Of a DNA stretch of 64,000 bases, positions 10,397 through 19,089 are shown piece by piece (the first letter of the stretch is position 1; each line of letters begins with the position of its first letter). This DNA comes from Pseudoxanthomonas sp. CF385 (GTDB lineage: Bacteria > Pseudomonadota > Gammaproteobacteria > Xanthomonadales > Xanthomonadaceae). The stretch is from contig NZ_FNKZ01000001.1 of assembly GCF_900104255.1 (NCBI RefSeq), positions 2,138,001 to 2,202,000 of the forward strand, read 5' to 3'. A model generated the notes under the pieces. That model was not told the DNA's origin. It ran no database searches and saw only the letters and a program-made list of their open reading frames with translations. The position numbers and the translations under genes were made by a program.

Positions 10397-11911
10397 ATGA
10401 AAGGGACGTCGTTGATCGAGGTGGCACCGCTCGCACTGGCCGTAGGATTGGGCGTGGCGGGGCAGGCGAGGGCACAGGAGCCGCTCGGCGTCGTGCCGAT
10501 ACCGGTGGCGGAATCGCCGCCCGTTCCCCTGCAACCGTACGAGATCACCGCCGACGCCCGCCTGGACGCGTTGCAGCGGCAGCTCAACGAGCAGACGCAG
10601 CGCCTGGAACAGATGCGCACGCTGATGCAGGCGCAGGAGCAGCAGATCTTCAACCTGCAGAATGCGCTCAACGATGAGGTGCTCGCCAACGCGCGCGCGC
10701 GCGGTGCTCCGGCACCGGTGATCGTGCCTTCGCTCAACCAGGCACCCACCTTCCGCGACGTTCCACCCTCGCAGCCGTATGTCGTCGTGGGCCCGGCGCC
10801 GCAAGCGGTCATGCAAGCGCAGGACACTCCGTCTGCGCAGGTCTACGCACAGTCCGCAGCCCCGCAGCCACACCAGGCGACGCAATCCCAGGGTGCGCAG
10901 ACCGCACAGGCGCAAGCGCCCGAGCGCGTCGGCCAGGCGCCGGAAAGCGACTCCCGGCCACCGGAAGTGGCGCAGATCTTCGACCAGCCCGGCGTGCTGA
11001 CGCCCAAGGGCAAACTCGTGCTGGAGCCCTCGCTGCAGTACGGCTACTCGGCCAACGACCGCGTGGCGTTGGTGGGCTACACGATCATCCCGGCCATCCT
11101 GATCGGCCTGATCGACGTGCGCCAGGTGAAAACGACCACCGCGGTCGCGACGCTGACTGGCCGCTATGGCGTCAGCCGGCGGATGGAAGTGGAAGCCAAG
11201 CTGCCCTACGTCTACATCCACAGCGACACGGTGAGCCGCGAGATCTTCACCGGCTCGGCGCAGGACCGCGTGTTCAACGCACGCGGCAGCGGCATCGGCG
11301 ACGTTGAAATCACTGGACGCTACCAGCTCAACCGCGGCGGCCCCGACAAACCCTTCTACATCGCATGGCTGCGCTACAAGAGCCGCACCGGAAAGGACCT
11401 GTTCGAAGTGACGACGGACTGCGTGACGCGCTGCGTCGCGAACACCACCGGTACGGGCCTGCCGTTGGACCTGCCCACCGGCAGCGGCTTCAATGCCGTG
11501 CAGCCGGGCCTCACCTGGCTGTACCCGTCCGACCCGGTCGTGTTCTTCGGCAGCCTGAGCTACCTGCACAACTTCAAGCGCAGCGACGTATCGCGGCGCG
11601 TGCTGGGCGGGCAGACGGAATTCCTCGGGGACATCAAGGCCGGCGATATCCTGGGCTTCAACCTCGGCATGGGCCTGGCCCTCAATGAGAAGGCTGCCAT
11701 CAGCATCGGCTACGACCAGAGCATCGTCGACAAGACCAAGCAGGACGGGCGGGAAGTCGCCGGCGCCGTGCGCACCACCCTGGGCACGCTGTTGCTGGGC
11801 GGCACGTACCGCTTCAGCGACCGCACGTCGCTCAACGTTGCGTTGGGTGTCGGCGTCACCCGCGACACGCCGGACCTGACGTTCACCGCGCGGCTGCCGA
11901 TCAGCTTCTGA
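10397..11911 (+). CDS. Outer-membrane beta-barrel transporter with N-terminal coiled coil (FapF-like)
   Basis: The product is 504 aa, with the ATG at 10397 behind AAGGGGA. A signal peptide ends near residue 26 (ARA-QE). Residues about 52-90 form a heptad-like coiled coil (LDALQRQLNEQTQRLEQMR and onward), followed by a Gln/Ala/Pro-rich linker (about 90-190) and then a barrel domain opening with GVLTPKGKLVLEPSLQYGY and ending in Phe (ARLPISF), the usual outer-membrane assembly signal. Coiled coil plus linker plus about 300-residue barrel is the architecture of FapF, the Pseudomonas amyloid exporter. As last gene of the operon it is the predicted secretion pore for the fibre proteins. Confidence 0.82.
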   Translation: MKGTSLIEVAPLALAVGLGVAGQARAQEPLGVVPIPVAESPPVPLQPYEITADARLDALQRQLNEQTQRLEQMRTLMQAQEQQIFNLQNALNDEVLANARARGAPAPVIVPSLNQAPTFRDVPPSQPYVVVGPAPQAVMQAQDTPSAQVYAQSAAPQPHQATQSQGAQTAQAQAPERVGQAPESDSRPPEVAQIFDQPGVLTPKGKLVLEPSLQYGYSANDRVALVGYTIIPAILIGLIDVRQVKTTTAVATLTGRYGVSRRMEVEAKLPYVYIHSDTVSREIFTGSAQDRVFNARGSGIGDVEITGRYQLNRGGPDKPFYIAWLRYKSRTGKDLFEVTTDCVTRCVANTTGTGLPLDLPTGSGFNAVQPGLTWLYPSDPVVFFGSLSYLHNFKRSDVSRRVLGGQTEFLGDIKAGDILGFNLGMGLALNEKAAISIGYDQSIVDKTKQDGREVAGAVRTTLGTLLLGGTYRFSDRTSLNVALGVGVTRDTPDLTFTARLPISF

Positions 11912-11924
11912 GCGCGGTGGAAGC

Positions 11925-11943
11925 GCCCCGCTTCAGGCGGGGC
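11925..11943. terminator. Hairpin between convergent genes
   Basis: GCCCCGC (11925-11931) pairs with GCGGGGC (11937-11943) around a 5-base loop. It lies 13 bp beyond the barrel-gene stop and contains the stop codon of the convergent gene at 11933. There is no T-run; possible bidirectional termination. Confidence 0.4.
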
Positions 11944-12307
11944 GGCCCTGCCACCACAGCCACAACGCCGCGGCGAGCATCAGCCACTCGGTGGCGGCCA
12001 GCAGCAGGGTGGTCGGCTCGACCGGCCACCAACGCAACAGGCCGATGCTGCGGTAGAGCACGATGGGCAGGTACACCGCCAGCGCGAGCACCAGCCCCGT
12101 ACGCATCTGCTGGGTCCATGCGAACCAGGCGAACAGGAAGGCCAGCCCCAGTTGCAGGCCGCCGTAGATCGTCAGGTACTCGCTTTGCCCGGAACGGCTG
12201 AGCGTGGTGTAGCCGAGGGCCGCTGCGGTGCGCGCCGGTGCGAACGTGCACCAGCCTGCAAGCAACAGATAAAGCACCGCATTGAGATAGAGGTAGGCGG
12301 TCGTCAT
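11933..12307 (-). CDS. Four-helix integral membrane protein (DUF4345-like)
   Basis: The product is 124 aa with four hydrophobic helices. I use the ATG at 12307 (MTTAYLYLN) because the upstream in-frame extension is Arg/Pro-rich shadow sequence. The central R-x-x-YLTIYGGLQLGLAFLF stretch resembles small DUF4345-type membrane proteins. Function unknown. It stands alone, convergent with the amyloid-like operon. Confidence 0.65.
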   Translation of the reverse strand: MTTAYLYLNAVLYLLLAGWCTFAPARTAAALGYTTLSRSGQSEYLTIYGGLQLGLAFLFAWFAWTQQMRTGLVLALAVYLPIVLYRSIGLLRWWPVEPTTLLLAATEWLMLAAALWLWWQGRPA

Positions 12308-12462
12308 GGCGAAGTTCACGGACGGGACGCCGCCATCTCGCACCGCGACGGGTGACGATCCGGTGAACGGCTGGGAAACCCTGACAGCGAGCCGCGGCCT
12401 GCGCCGATTCCATGCCACGCGATGAGGCGGGATCCTGCGCACTCCGTTCGACAGTGCACGCT

Positions 12463-12894
12463 ATGCCTCAATCTTTCTCATGCGGGTGGCGCATCGTGCT
12501 AGCGTGCTTCCTCGTCAGCGTTGGCACGTCCACCTGGGCGGACGATCCCGTCCACAAGTGCCGCGACAAGAACGGGGCCGCCGTGTATCAGGCCGCGCCC
12601 TGTGCTGCGACACAACGCACGGAGTGGGTGCGCGACTATCCGCCGGACCCGCCATCACCCGTCGCCTCAACAGCAGCGAACACGATACCCAGCAGTGGCG
12701 CCGCGATGCCACGAAGCAAGCCGCCACCCCGGAAGCCTTCGGCGCACGGCGCAATGATCTCGATCCATCGCGACCCCAATGCCTGCGAACGCGCGAAGGA
12801 AGCGCGTGATCGCGCTTATGCGCGCCTGGGGCTGAAACGCGATTTCGCGACGAGCCGCCGCTTCGACGACCGCGTCGCCGATGCCTGTCGTTGA
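12463..12894 (+). CDS. Secreted DUF4124-like small protein
   Basis: The product is 143 aa. A signal peptide ends TWA-DD near residue 27. The next segment, VHKCRDKNGAAVYQAAPC, is the typical DUF4124 pattern (a cysteine-paired small beta domain, K-C-x-D-x-x-G-x-x-x-Y-x-x-x-P-C). A Pro/Ser linker and a basic C-terminal helix with two further Cys follow. DUF4124 proteins are very common in this family and have no assigned role. The start at 12463 (MPQSF) places the signal peptide at the N-terminus. Confidence 0.72.
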   Translation: MPQSFSCGWRIVLACFLVSVGTSTWADDPVHKCRDKNGAAVYQAAPCAATQRTEWVRDYPPDPPSPVASTAANTIPSSGAAMPRSKPPPRKPSAHGAMISIHRDPNACERAKEARDRAYARLGLKRDFATSRRFDDRVADACR

Positions 12895-12897
12895 TGC

Positions 12898-14304
12898 TCA
12901 GATGGTGCGCGAGAAGCGTGGCGCATCCTGTGTCGGCGGCGCCTGCAGGTAGCGGTCGAAACACATCGCAATCACCCGCAGCAGCAACCTGCCGCGTGGT
13001 GTCGCCCGGAGGCCGGCCTTGGTGAATTCCACCAGACCATCGTCTCGAAGACCCTCCAGCCGCGGCAACGCGTCGGCGAAGTACTCGCCGAAATCGATGC
13101 CGTGGCGGCGTCCTAGCCGCGCGAAATCCAGCCGGCCATGGCACATGAGTTCCTGGATGACGTCGGCACGCACCACGTCGTCGCGATCCAGCGGCATGCC
13201 ACGCCAGACGGGCAGGCGACCATCGTCGATGGCGCGCTCCCAACTGGCGATGTCACGCGGGTTCTGGCTGAAGCTGTCGCCGATATGGCTGATGGCGCTG
13301 ACGCCGAACCCGATCAGGTCGCTTTCGGCGTGCGTCGTGTAGCCCATGAAGTTCCGGTGCAGGTCGCCGCGTGCCTGCGCGCGGGCCAGGTCGTCCTCCG
13401 GCAGCGCGAAATGATCCATGCCGATGTAGACATACCCGGCCTCGACCAGCCGCGCGATCGCGCATTCCAGCAGGCCGAGCTTGGCTTCAGCGTCGGGCAG
13501 GTCCTCCAGGGCGATGCGCTGCTGCGGCTTGAACAGCTGCGGCAGGTGCGCATAGCTGTAGACCGCGATGCGGTCCGGCCGCGCCTCCAGCACCACATCG
13601 AGCGTGCGCTCGAACCCCTGCCGGGTCTGCTTCGGCAGTCCGTAGATCAGGTCGATGTTTACCGAGCGCATGCCATGCGCGCGGCAGGCATCGAGGACGG
13701 CCAGCGTCTCTTCGACGCTCTGCACGCGGTTCACCGCTTTCTGCACGACCGGGTCGAAATCCTGCACGCCCAGGCTGGCCCGGTTGAAACCGATGCGGGC
13801 GAGCTCGGCGACGTCGTCCGGCGTGACAGAACGCGGATCCAGCTCGATCGAGAAGTCCATCCGCTCCGGCGAAAAGAAGCTGAACTGGCTCCGCAATTCG
13901 GCCACGCAATCGGCGAGCTGGGCGGGCGTCAGGAAGTTCGGCGTGCCGCCGCCGAAGTGCAGCTGGGTGACCGGGCGTCCGCTCTCGAACAACGGCGCCA
14001 TGCGCGCGATCTCGCGGTACAGGTAATCCAGGTATAGCTCGCCGCGCCCCTTGTCGCGGGTGATCACCCGATTGCACCCGCAGTAGAAGCAGGGGCTGGC
14101 GCAGAAGGGTACATGCACGTAGAGGGACAGCGGCCGCGCACGTCCGGCCTGGTTGCTGGCATCGGCGTGTTCGCGAAGCTGCTGCGCGCCGAATGTCGCG
14201 CTGAACTGCGGAGCGGTCGGGTAGGAGGTATAGCGCGGGCCCGGCGTGTCGTAGCGCCGCAGCAGGTCCGCATCGAACAGGGGGGAAGGAGAGACGGTGC
14301 CCAT
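12898..14304 (-). CDS. hemN: Oxygen-independent coproporphyrinogen III oxidase HemN
   Basis: Radical-SAM enzyme that oxidatively decarboxylates coproporphyrinogen III to protoporphyrinogen IX without oxygen. The 468-aa product has the cluster motif C68-x3-C72-x2-C75 (FCASPCFYCGC), GGGTPNFL, and the N-terminal GPRYTSYPT shared with E. coli HemN; the HemN C-terminal domain is present. I set the start at 14304 (MGTVSPSP), which aligns with E. coli HemN; the extension to 14340 has no support. No ribosome-binding site is visible before this ATG. A perfect FNR-type box lies 36-49 bp upstream, so anaerobic induction is expected. Confidence 0.95.
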   Translation of the reverse strand: MGTVSPSPLFDADLLRRYDTPGPRYTSYPTAPQFSATFGAQQLREHADASNQAGRARPLSLYVHVPFCASPCFYCGCNRVITRDKGRGELYLDYLYREIARMAPLFESGRPVTQLHFGGGTPNFLTPAQLADCVAELRSQFSFFSPERMDFSIELDPRSVTPDDVAELARIGFNRASLGVQDFDPVVQKAVNRVQSVEETLAVLDACRAHGMRSVNIDLIYGLPKQTRQGFERTLDVVLEARPDRIAVYSYAHLPQLFKPQQRIALEDLPDAEAKLGLLECAIARLVEAGYVYIGMDHFALPEDDLARAQARGDLHRNFMGYTTHAESDLIGFGVSAISHIGDSFSQNPRDIASWERAIDDGRLPVWRGMPLDRDDVVRADVIQELMCHGRLDFARLGRRHGIDFGEYFADALPRLEGLRDDGLVEFTKAGLRATPRGRLLLRVIAMCFDRYLQAPPTQDAPRFSRTI

Positions 14305-14339
14305 GTCGCACAGGCTAGGGCGGCACCCGGTCTGCCGCA

Positions 14340-14353
14340 TTGATCGGGATCAA
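14340..14353. promoter_or_regulatory. FNR/ANR box upstream of hemN
   Basis: TTGAT (14340-14344), four bases, ATCAA (14349-14353): an exact match to the FNR/ANR consensus. Its centre is about 42 bp before the hemN ATG, so a class II FNR promoter (centre at -41.5) would start transcription at or next to the start codon. It also overlaps the stop codon of the upstream MFS gene. Confidence 0.82.
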
Positions 14354-15624
14354 TCCGGACGAAGGTGACCGGCACGCGATTCGGGCGCGTCCGGGATCTC
14401 CGGCAGCATCTCAAGCGCCACCGGGGTCGTGCGGACCATCGGGTGGAACCGTGCGGGGTGCAGCAGGTCGCGTGCCTTCAGCAGGCGCCGCCCGCCCGCC
14501 ACCAGCGCCAACGACGCCAGGGTGATCGCGAAGAAGGCCGGCAGGGCCGCCGGCCCTCCGCGTTCCATCACCACACCCGCGGCAGCCGGACCGATCGCCG
14601 CGCCGATGCCGTTGAGCAGCAGGAGGGCGCTGCAGCCGGCGAGCAGGTGTTCGGCCGGAAGGCGGTCCAGCAGATGGGCCACCGCCAAGGGATAGAGCGC
14701 GAACGCCAGCCCGCCGAACAGGAAGAACACCGCATGCACGCCCGCATGCGCGTCCGCGTCGAAACGCAGCGCGAATCCGGCCGTCACCGCGCCCAGCGCC
14801 GCGACGGCCGCCAGCATGCTGCGGCGATCGCCCCGGTCCGAAAGCCGTCCGATGGGCAATTGCAACGCGGCACCGCCGAGGATGGTAGCCGCCATGAACA
14901 GGCCGATGCCCGCACGATCCAGTCCCAGCGATCCGGCATACACCGCGCCCATGCCCCAGAACGCACCAAGCGCCATCCCGGCCAGCAGCGCGCCTGCGGC
15001 CGCACTCGGCGCGGCGCGGCATATCTCCAGGATGCGGGCGCGAGGCGCGGCCGTGATCGGCGGAGGAGCCAAGCGGGTCAGGCTGACCGGCAGGATCGCG
15101 AGTGCGAACAGGATCGCCACGACGCTGAAAAGGACCGGACTGCGCGGCGGCTGAAGATCGAGCAGCAACTGCCCTGCCGCCAACGCGAGCAGCGACACCA
15201 CCATGTAGACGCCGAACACCCGACTGCGATGCGCCGGTGCCGCCTGCGCGTTCAACCAACTCTCTATCACCGTGCAAAGGCCCACGAGCGCGATGCCGGT
15301 GACGATGCGCAGCGCCATCCACGCAACGGGATCCGTCCAGAGCGGAAACACGAGCACAGCTGCCGCGGCCAGCGCCGCATGGAACGCGAACGCGCGGATA
15401 TGGCCCACGCGCCGTATCAGCGGTGGCGCTGTGAACGTACCGAGGAAGAACCCCACGAAGTATCCCGACATGACCAGGCCGGTCGTGCGCTCGCTCCAGC
15501 CTTCGGTCTGGCTGCGGACCGCGAGCAGCGTGCCGAGCAAGCCGTTGCCCCCGAGGAGAAGGGCGACACTGGCCAGTAACGCGGTGAGGGGAAGCAGCAG
15601 ACGGAGCACGGAAGCGCGGCGCAT
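14350..15624 (-). CDS. MFS transporter (YcaD/UhpC-like drug or metabolite exporter)
   Basis: The product is 424 aa with twelve predicted helices. The signature between helices 2 and 3 is weak; the line GLVMSGYFVGFFLGTFTAPPLIRRVGHIRAFA is typical of YcaD-type major facilitators. I use the ATG at 15624 (MRRASVLRLLLPL), since the longer in-frame extension is shadow sequence. Substrate unknown. The gene lies upstream of hemN on the same strand but the FNR box at its 3' end suggests hemN has its own promoter. Divergent from the molybdoenzyme gene at 15770. Confidence 0.85.
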   Translation of the reverse strand: MRRASVLRLLLPLTALLASVALLLGGNGLLGTLLAVRSQTEGWSERTTGLVMSGYFVGFFLGTFTAPPLIRRVGHIRAFAFHAALAAAAVLVFPLWTDPVAWMALRIVTGIALVGLCTVIESWLNAQAAPAHRSRVFGVYMVVSLLALAAGQLLLDLQPPRSPVLFSVVAILFALAILPVSLTRLAPPPITAAPRARILEICRAAPSAAAGALLAGMALGAFWGMGAVYAGSLGLDRAGIGLFMAATILGGAALQLPIGRLSDRGDRRSMLAAVAALGAVTAGFALRFDADAHAGVHAVFFLFGGLAFALYPLAVAHLLDRLPAEHLLAGCSALLLLNGIGAAIGPAAAGVVMERGGPAALPAFFAITLASLALVAGGRRLLKARDLLHPARFHPMVRTTPVALEMLPEIPDAPESRAGHLRPD

Positions 15625-15769
15625 CTCGCAAGAGGTCTGAAGGCATGCTAGCAACCCCATCCTGAGCGTGCGGTTCACACGCGGCGAAGCCGAGGTGGAG
15701 ACCACGCTGCAGGGGGCATTGGAGTATCCTCGCGCGATATCAGAAACAAGATGCCGCAGGAGTTCCCCG

Positions 15770-18079
15770 ATGGCTGAGCGCAAGGTTCCGGGCATCGATG
15801 AGTACGACGGCGCCGCAGGCGGATGGGGCGCGTTGGCCGCCGTCGCACGGGCCGTGAAGGGCCAGATGGCCGTCGGCCGCGAGACCGCCGCGCTGCGTCG
15901 CGTCAACCAGCCTGCGGGCTTCGATTGCCCCGGTTGCGCCTGGCCGGATCCGCGCCACACGTCCTCGTTCGAGTTCTGCGAAAACGGCGCCAAGGCGGTG
16001 TCGTGGGAAGCGACGGGAAAGCGGGCGACACCAGAATTCTTTTCCGACCACACGGTGTCTGAGCTGTGGGAGTGGAGCGACCACGCGCTGGAGGACGAGG
16101 GCCGGCTCACCCACCCGATGGCGTACGACGCGGTGTCGGATCGGTACGTTCCCATCAGCTGGGAGGACGCGTTCGCTCGCATCGGTGAAGCACTGCGTGC
16201 CTTGCCGGATCCGGACATGGCCGAGTTCTACACCTCGGGGCGTACGTCCAACGAAGCCGCGTTCCTCTACCAGCTGATGGTGCGCGAATACGGCACCAAC
16301 AACTTCCCGGACTGCTCGAACATGTGCCACGAGGCGACGAGCGTCGGGCTGCCCGAGTCCATCGGGGTGGGGAAGGGCACCGTGACGCTCGAGGACTTCG
16401 AGCATTGCGACGCGCTCTTCAGTTTCGGCCACAATCCGGGCACCAATCATCCGCGCATGCTCGGCACGCTGCGCGAGGTGTCGCGCCGTGGTGTGCCGAT
16501 CGTCGCGGTGAACCCGCTGCGCGAGCGCGGCCTGGAACGGTTCACGTCGCCGCAGGACCCGGCCGAGATGCTGACCAACCGCGCGACGCCGATCGCGCAG
16601 ACCTACTATCAGGTCAGGATCGGCGGTGACATCGCGCTCCTCAAGGGCATGATGAAGTGGCTGGTCGACGCCGACGCCGACGATCTGGCGGCGGGCGGAA
16701 CGGGCGTGCTCGACCACGCATTCATCGCCGAGCACACGCAGGGGCTGGAGGCGCTGCGCGAAGACCTCGCCCACACATCGTGGGACGACATCGTCGAGCA
16801 GTCCGGACTGTCGCGCGACGACATCACGGCGGCCGCGCAGCTTTACGCCCACGCCGAGCGCGTGATCATCTGCTACGGCATGGGCATGACCCAGCACCGG
16901 CGCGGCACCCAGAACGTCCAGCAGATGGCCAATCTGCTGCTGTTGCGCGGCAACATCGGACGCAAGGGCGCTGGCATCGCACCCATCCGCGGACATTCCA
17001 ACGTGCAGGGCGACCGCACGGTGGGCATCACCGAGAAACCCACGCAGGCACTGGTCGACGCGATCAAGCGGCGGTTCGGCTTCGCGTTCCCGCTGACCCA
17101 CGGCCATGATGCGGTGGAAGCGGTACGCGCGATCCGAGACGGTCGGTCGCGTGCGCTCGTCTGCATGGGCGGCAACCTGGCCGTGGCGATGCCCGACCCC
17201 GATACCACCCTCCCGGCCATGCGCAACCTCGACCTGGGCGTGCATATCGCCACCAAGTTGAATCGTTCGCACCTCATCACGGCGAAACAGATGTTCCTGC
17301 TGCCCTGCCTGGGCCGTACCGAGCGCGACGTGCAGGCGGGCGGCCTGCAGTCGGTGACGGTGGAGGATTCGATGTCGATGGTGCACGCCTCGCAGGGCGG
17401 GTTGGCACCCGCCTCCGAGCACCTGCTCTCCGAACCGGCCATCGTGGCCGGCATGGCGCGGGCGACGTTGCCGCAGACCAAGGTGGACTGGAACTGGCTG
17501 GTGGAGGATTACGATCGTATCCGCGACGCGATCGAAGCGGTGTTTCCCATGTTCGGGGACTACAACGCGCGCGTGCGCAGACCCGGTGGATTCAGGTTGT
17601 ACATCGGCGCGTCGGAGCGCGACTGGGGCGCGGTGGGCAAGGCGCGTTTCCTGGTGGCGCCGGGGCTCGGCGAAGACCCGTCGACACGCGCGCACGACCT
17701 GCTGACCTTGACCACCGTCCGCTCGCACGATCAGTACAACACGACCATCTACGGCTTCGATGATCGCTACCGGGGCGTGAGCGGACGCCGGGACGTGGTG
17801 TTCATGAACGCAGAGGATCTGGAAGCGCGTGGCCTGCAGCATGGCGACCGCATCGATATCGTGTCGCATGTGCCGGGTGGCGATGGCACTGCACGGCACG
17901 TTCACGGCTTCACCGCAGTCAAGTACGACCTGCCGCGCGGATCGGCCGCGATGTATTACCCCGAAGGCAACCGGTTGGTACCACTGGATAGTCACGATCC
18001 CCGGTCGGGAACCCCCGCGTACAAGTCGATTCCCGTGCGGATCACGAAATCGCATGACGCGGGTGGCCATGTCGACTGA
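15770..18079 (+). CDS. ydeP: YdeP/FdhF-like molybdopterin oxidoreductase
   Basis: The product is 769 aa, with the ATG at 15770 behind GCAGGAG. It belongs to the formate-dehydrogenase-alpha-like family that includes E. coli YdeP (acid-resistance associated). Cys53 and Cys56 (CPGCAWP) are the start of a reduced Fe-S motif. Cys186 in SNMCHEATSVGL aligns with the selenocysteine/cysteine molybdenum ligand of FdhF. Molybdopterin-guanine-dinucleotide binding regions (GNIGRKGAGIAPIRGHSNVQGD; TLTTVRSHDQYNTTIYG) are intact. It overlaps fdhD by 11 bp, fitting an enzyme that needs FdhD to sulfurate its cofactor. Physiological substrate unknown; formate is not certain. Confidence 0.88.
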   Translation: MAERKVPGIDEYDGAAGGWGALAAVARAVKGQMAVGRETAALRRVNQPAGFDCPGCAWPDPRHTSSFEFCENGAKAVSWEATGKRATPEFFSDHTVSELWEWSDHALEDEGRLTHPMAYDAVSDRYVPISWEDAFARIGEALRALPDPDMAEFYTSGRTSNEAAFLYQLMVREYGTNNFPDCSNMCHEATSVGLPESIGVGKGTVTLEDFEHCDALFSFGHNPGTNHPRMLGTLREVSRRGVPIVAVNPLRERGLERFTSPQDPAEMLTNRATPIAQTYYQVRIGGDIALLKGMMKWLVDADADDLAAGGTGVLDHAFIAEHTQGLEALREDLAHTSWDDIVEQSGLSRDDITAAAQLYAHAERVIICYGMGMTQHRRGTQNVQQMANLLLLRGNIGRKGAGIAPIRGHSNVQGDRTVGITEKPTQALVDAIKRRFGFAFPLTHGHDAVEAVRAIRDGRSRALVCMGGNLAVAMPDPDTTLPAMRNLDLGVHIATKLNRSHLITAKQMFLLPCLGRTERDVQAGGLQSVTVEDSMSMVHASQGGLAPASEHLLSEPAIVAGMARATLPQTKVDWNWLVEDYDRIRDAIEAVFPMFGDYNARVRRPGGFRLYIGASERDWGAVGKARFLVAPGLGEDPSTRAHDLLTLTTVRSHDQYNTTIYGFDDRYRGVSGRRDVVFMNAEDLEARGLQHGDRIDIVSHVPGGDGTARHVHGFTAVKYDLPRGSAAMYYPEGNRLVPLDSHDPRSGTPAYKSIPVRITKSHDAGGHVD

Positions 18080-18905
18080 CGACGGCGATCGCACGCCCGG
18101 CCTCGCGCGCCGCGATGTGCTGGAGATCCGCGACGGCGTGGCGTCACCCTTGCACGACCGGCTAGCGGAAGAGGTGCCGGTAGCCATCCGCTGCAACGGT
18201 GAAGAGGTCGCCGTGATGATGGCGAGCCCCGCCGATCTGGAGGATTTCGCCCACGGCTTCGCGCTGACCGAATTGGGCGTCGGGATCGGCGGGCTGGCTT
18301 CCGTCGACGTGCAGGCTTTGCTCGAAGGCATCCAGCTCGATATGCACACTCGGGAACCGTTGCCCACGCGCGCGCCGGACGACCGTGCGCGCGCGCTTCC
18401 TGGCCGTAGCGGTTGCGGCATCTGCGGCCATCGGCGACTCGAAGACGTCATCAGGCGGCCCACCGAGGTGGGGCAGGGCGCCGTCATCGAGGTGGGCGCG
18501 CTGGACGCGGCCTTGCGTGCCCTTGAGAAGCGGCAGCCTTTGAATGCGGCAACGGGCGCCATCCATGCCGCGGGCTGGGCGGACCGCACGGGTGGCATGC
18601 GCCTGGTGCGGGAAGACGTGGGGCGCCACAACGCGCTGGACAAACTGATCGGTGCCATGGGACGCGCGGGAATCGAAGCTGCGGACGGCTTTGTCCTCGT
18701 CACCAGCCGCGCCAGCTATGAGATGGTCGCCAAGACCGCGGTCGCCGGTATCCCCATGCTGGCCGCCATGTCCGCACCGACGGCGCTCGCCGTCGACCTG
18801 TCCCGGCGTTCGGGGATGACGCTGGTGGGTTTCACGCGGGTCGGGCGGCACGTCGTCTACAGCCATCCGCACCGGCTCGAGCACGCGATGACGGACCAGT
18901 CCTGA
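18069..18905 (+). CDS. fdhD: Molybdenum-cofactor sulfurtransferase FdhD
   Basis: Transfers sulfur from IscS to the bis-MGD cofactor of formate-dehydrogenase-type enzymes. The product is 278 aa. The essential CGICG motif (Cys-x-x-Cys loop) is present near residue 116, as are the conserved GGMRLVREDVGRHNALDKL and TSRASYEMVAK segments of the cytidine-deaminase-like fold. The start at ATG 18069 lies inside the end of the molybdoenzyme gene, indicating translational coupling; longer in-frame versions are shadow sequence. Confidence 0.93.
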   Translation: MSTDDGDRTPGLARRDVLEIRDGVASPLHDRLAEEVPVAIRCNGEEVAVMMASPADLEDFAHGFALTELGVGIGGLASVDVQALLEGIQLDMHTREPLPTRAPDDRARALPGRSGCGICGHRRLEDVIRRPTEVGQGAVIEVGALDAALRALEKRQPLNAATGAIHAAGWADRTGGMRLVREDVGRHNALDKLIGAMGRAGIEAADGFVLVTSRASYEMVAKTAVAGIPMLAAMSAPTALAVDLSRRSGMTLVGFTRVGRHVVYSHPHRLEHAMTDQS

Positions 18906-18950
18906 GTTGGTGATGTGTCCGCACGTCGGCAGCCCTGTTCAGGCTGCTTG

Positions 18951-18969
18951 CAAAATGACAATCATTCGC
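18951..18969. promoter_or_regulatory. Fur box upstream of the siderophore receptor
   Basis: The stretch containing AAATGACAATCATTCGC matches 14 of 19 positions of the GATAATGATAATCATTATC consensus. It lies about 120 bp before the receptor ATG in the fdhD-receptor intergenic region. Predicts iron-starvation induction of the 19090-23624 cluster. Confidence 0.7.
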
Positions 18970-19089
18970 ATTTAATAGGGGCATCAAGTGCCTCGCCACT
19001 TGCGCTGAAGACGCGACGCTTCCAAGTGACGCGGCTCCGGCGCGCGTGAGCGTGCGCCTTCCCCTCCCCACGTCTCCGAAACCCCATCC

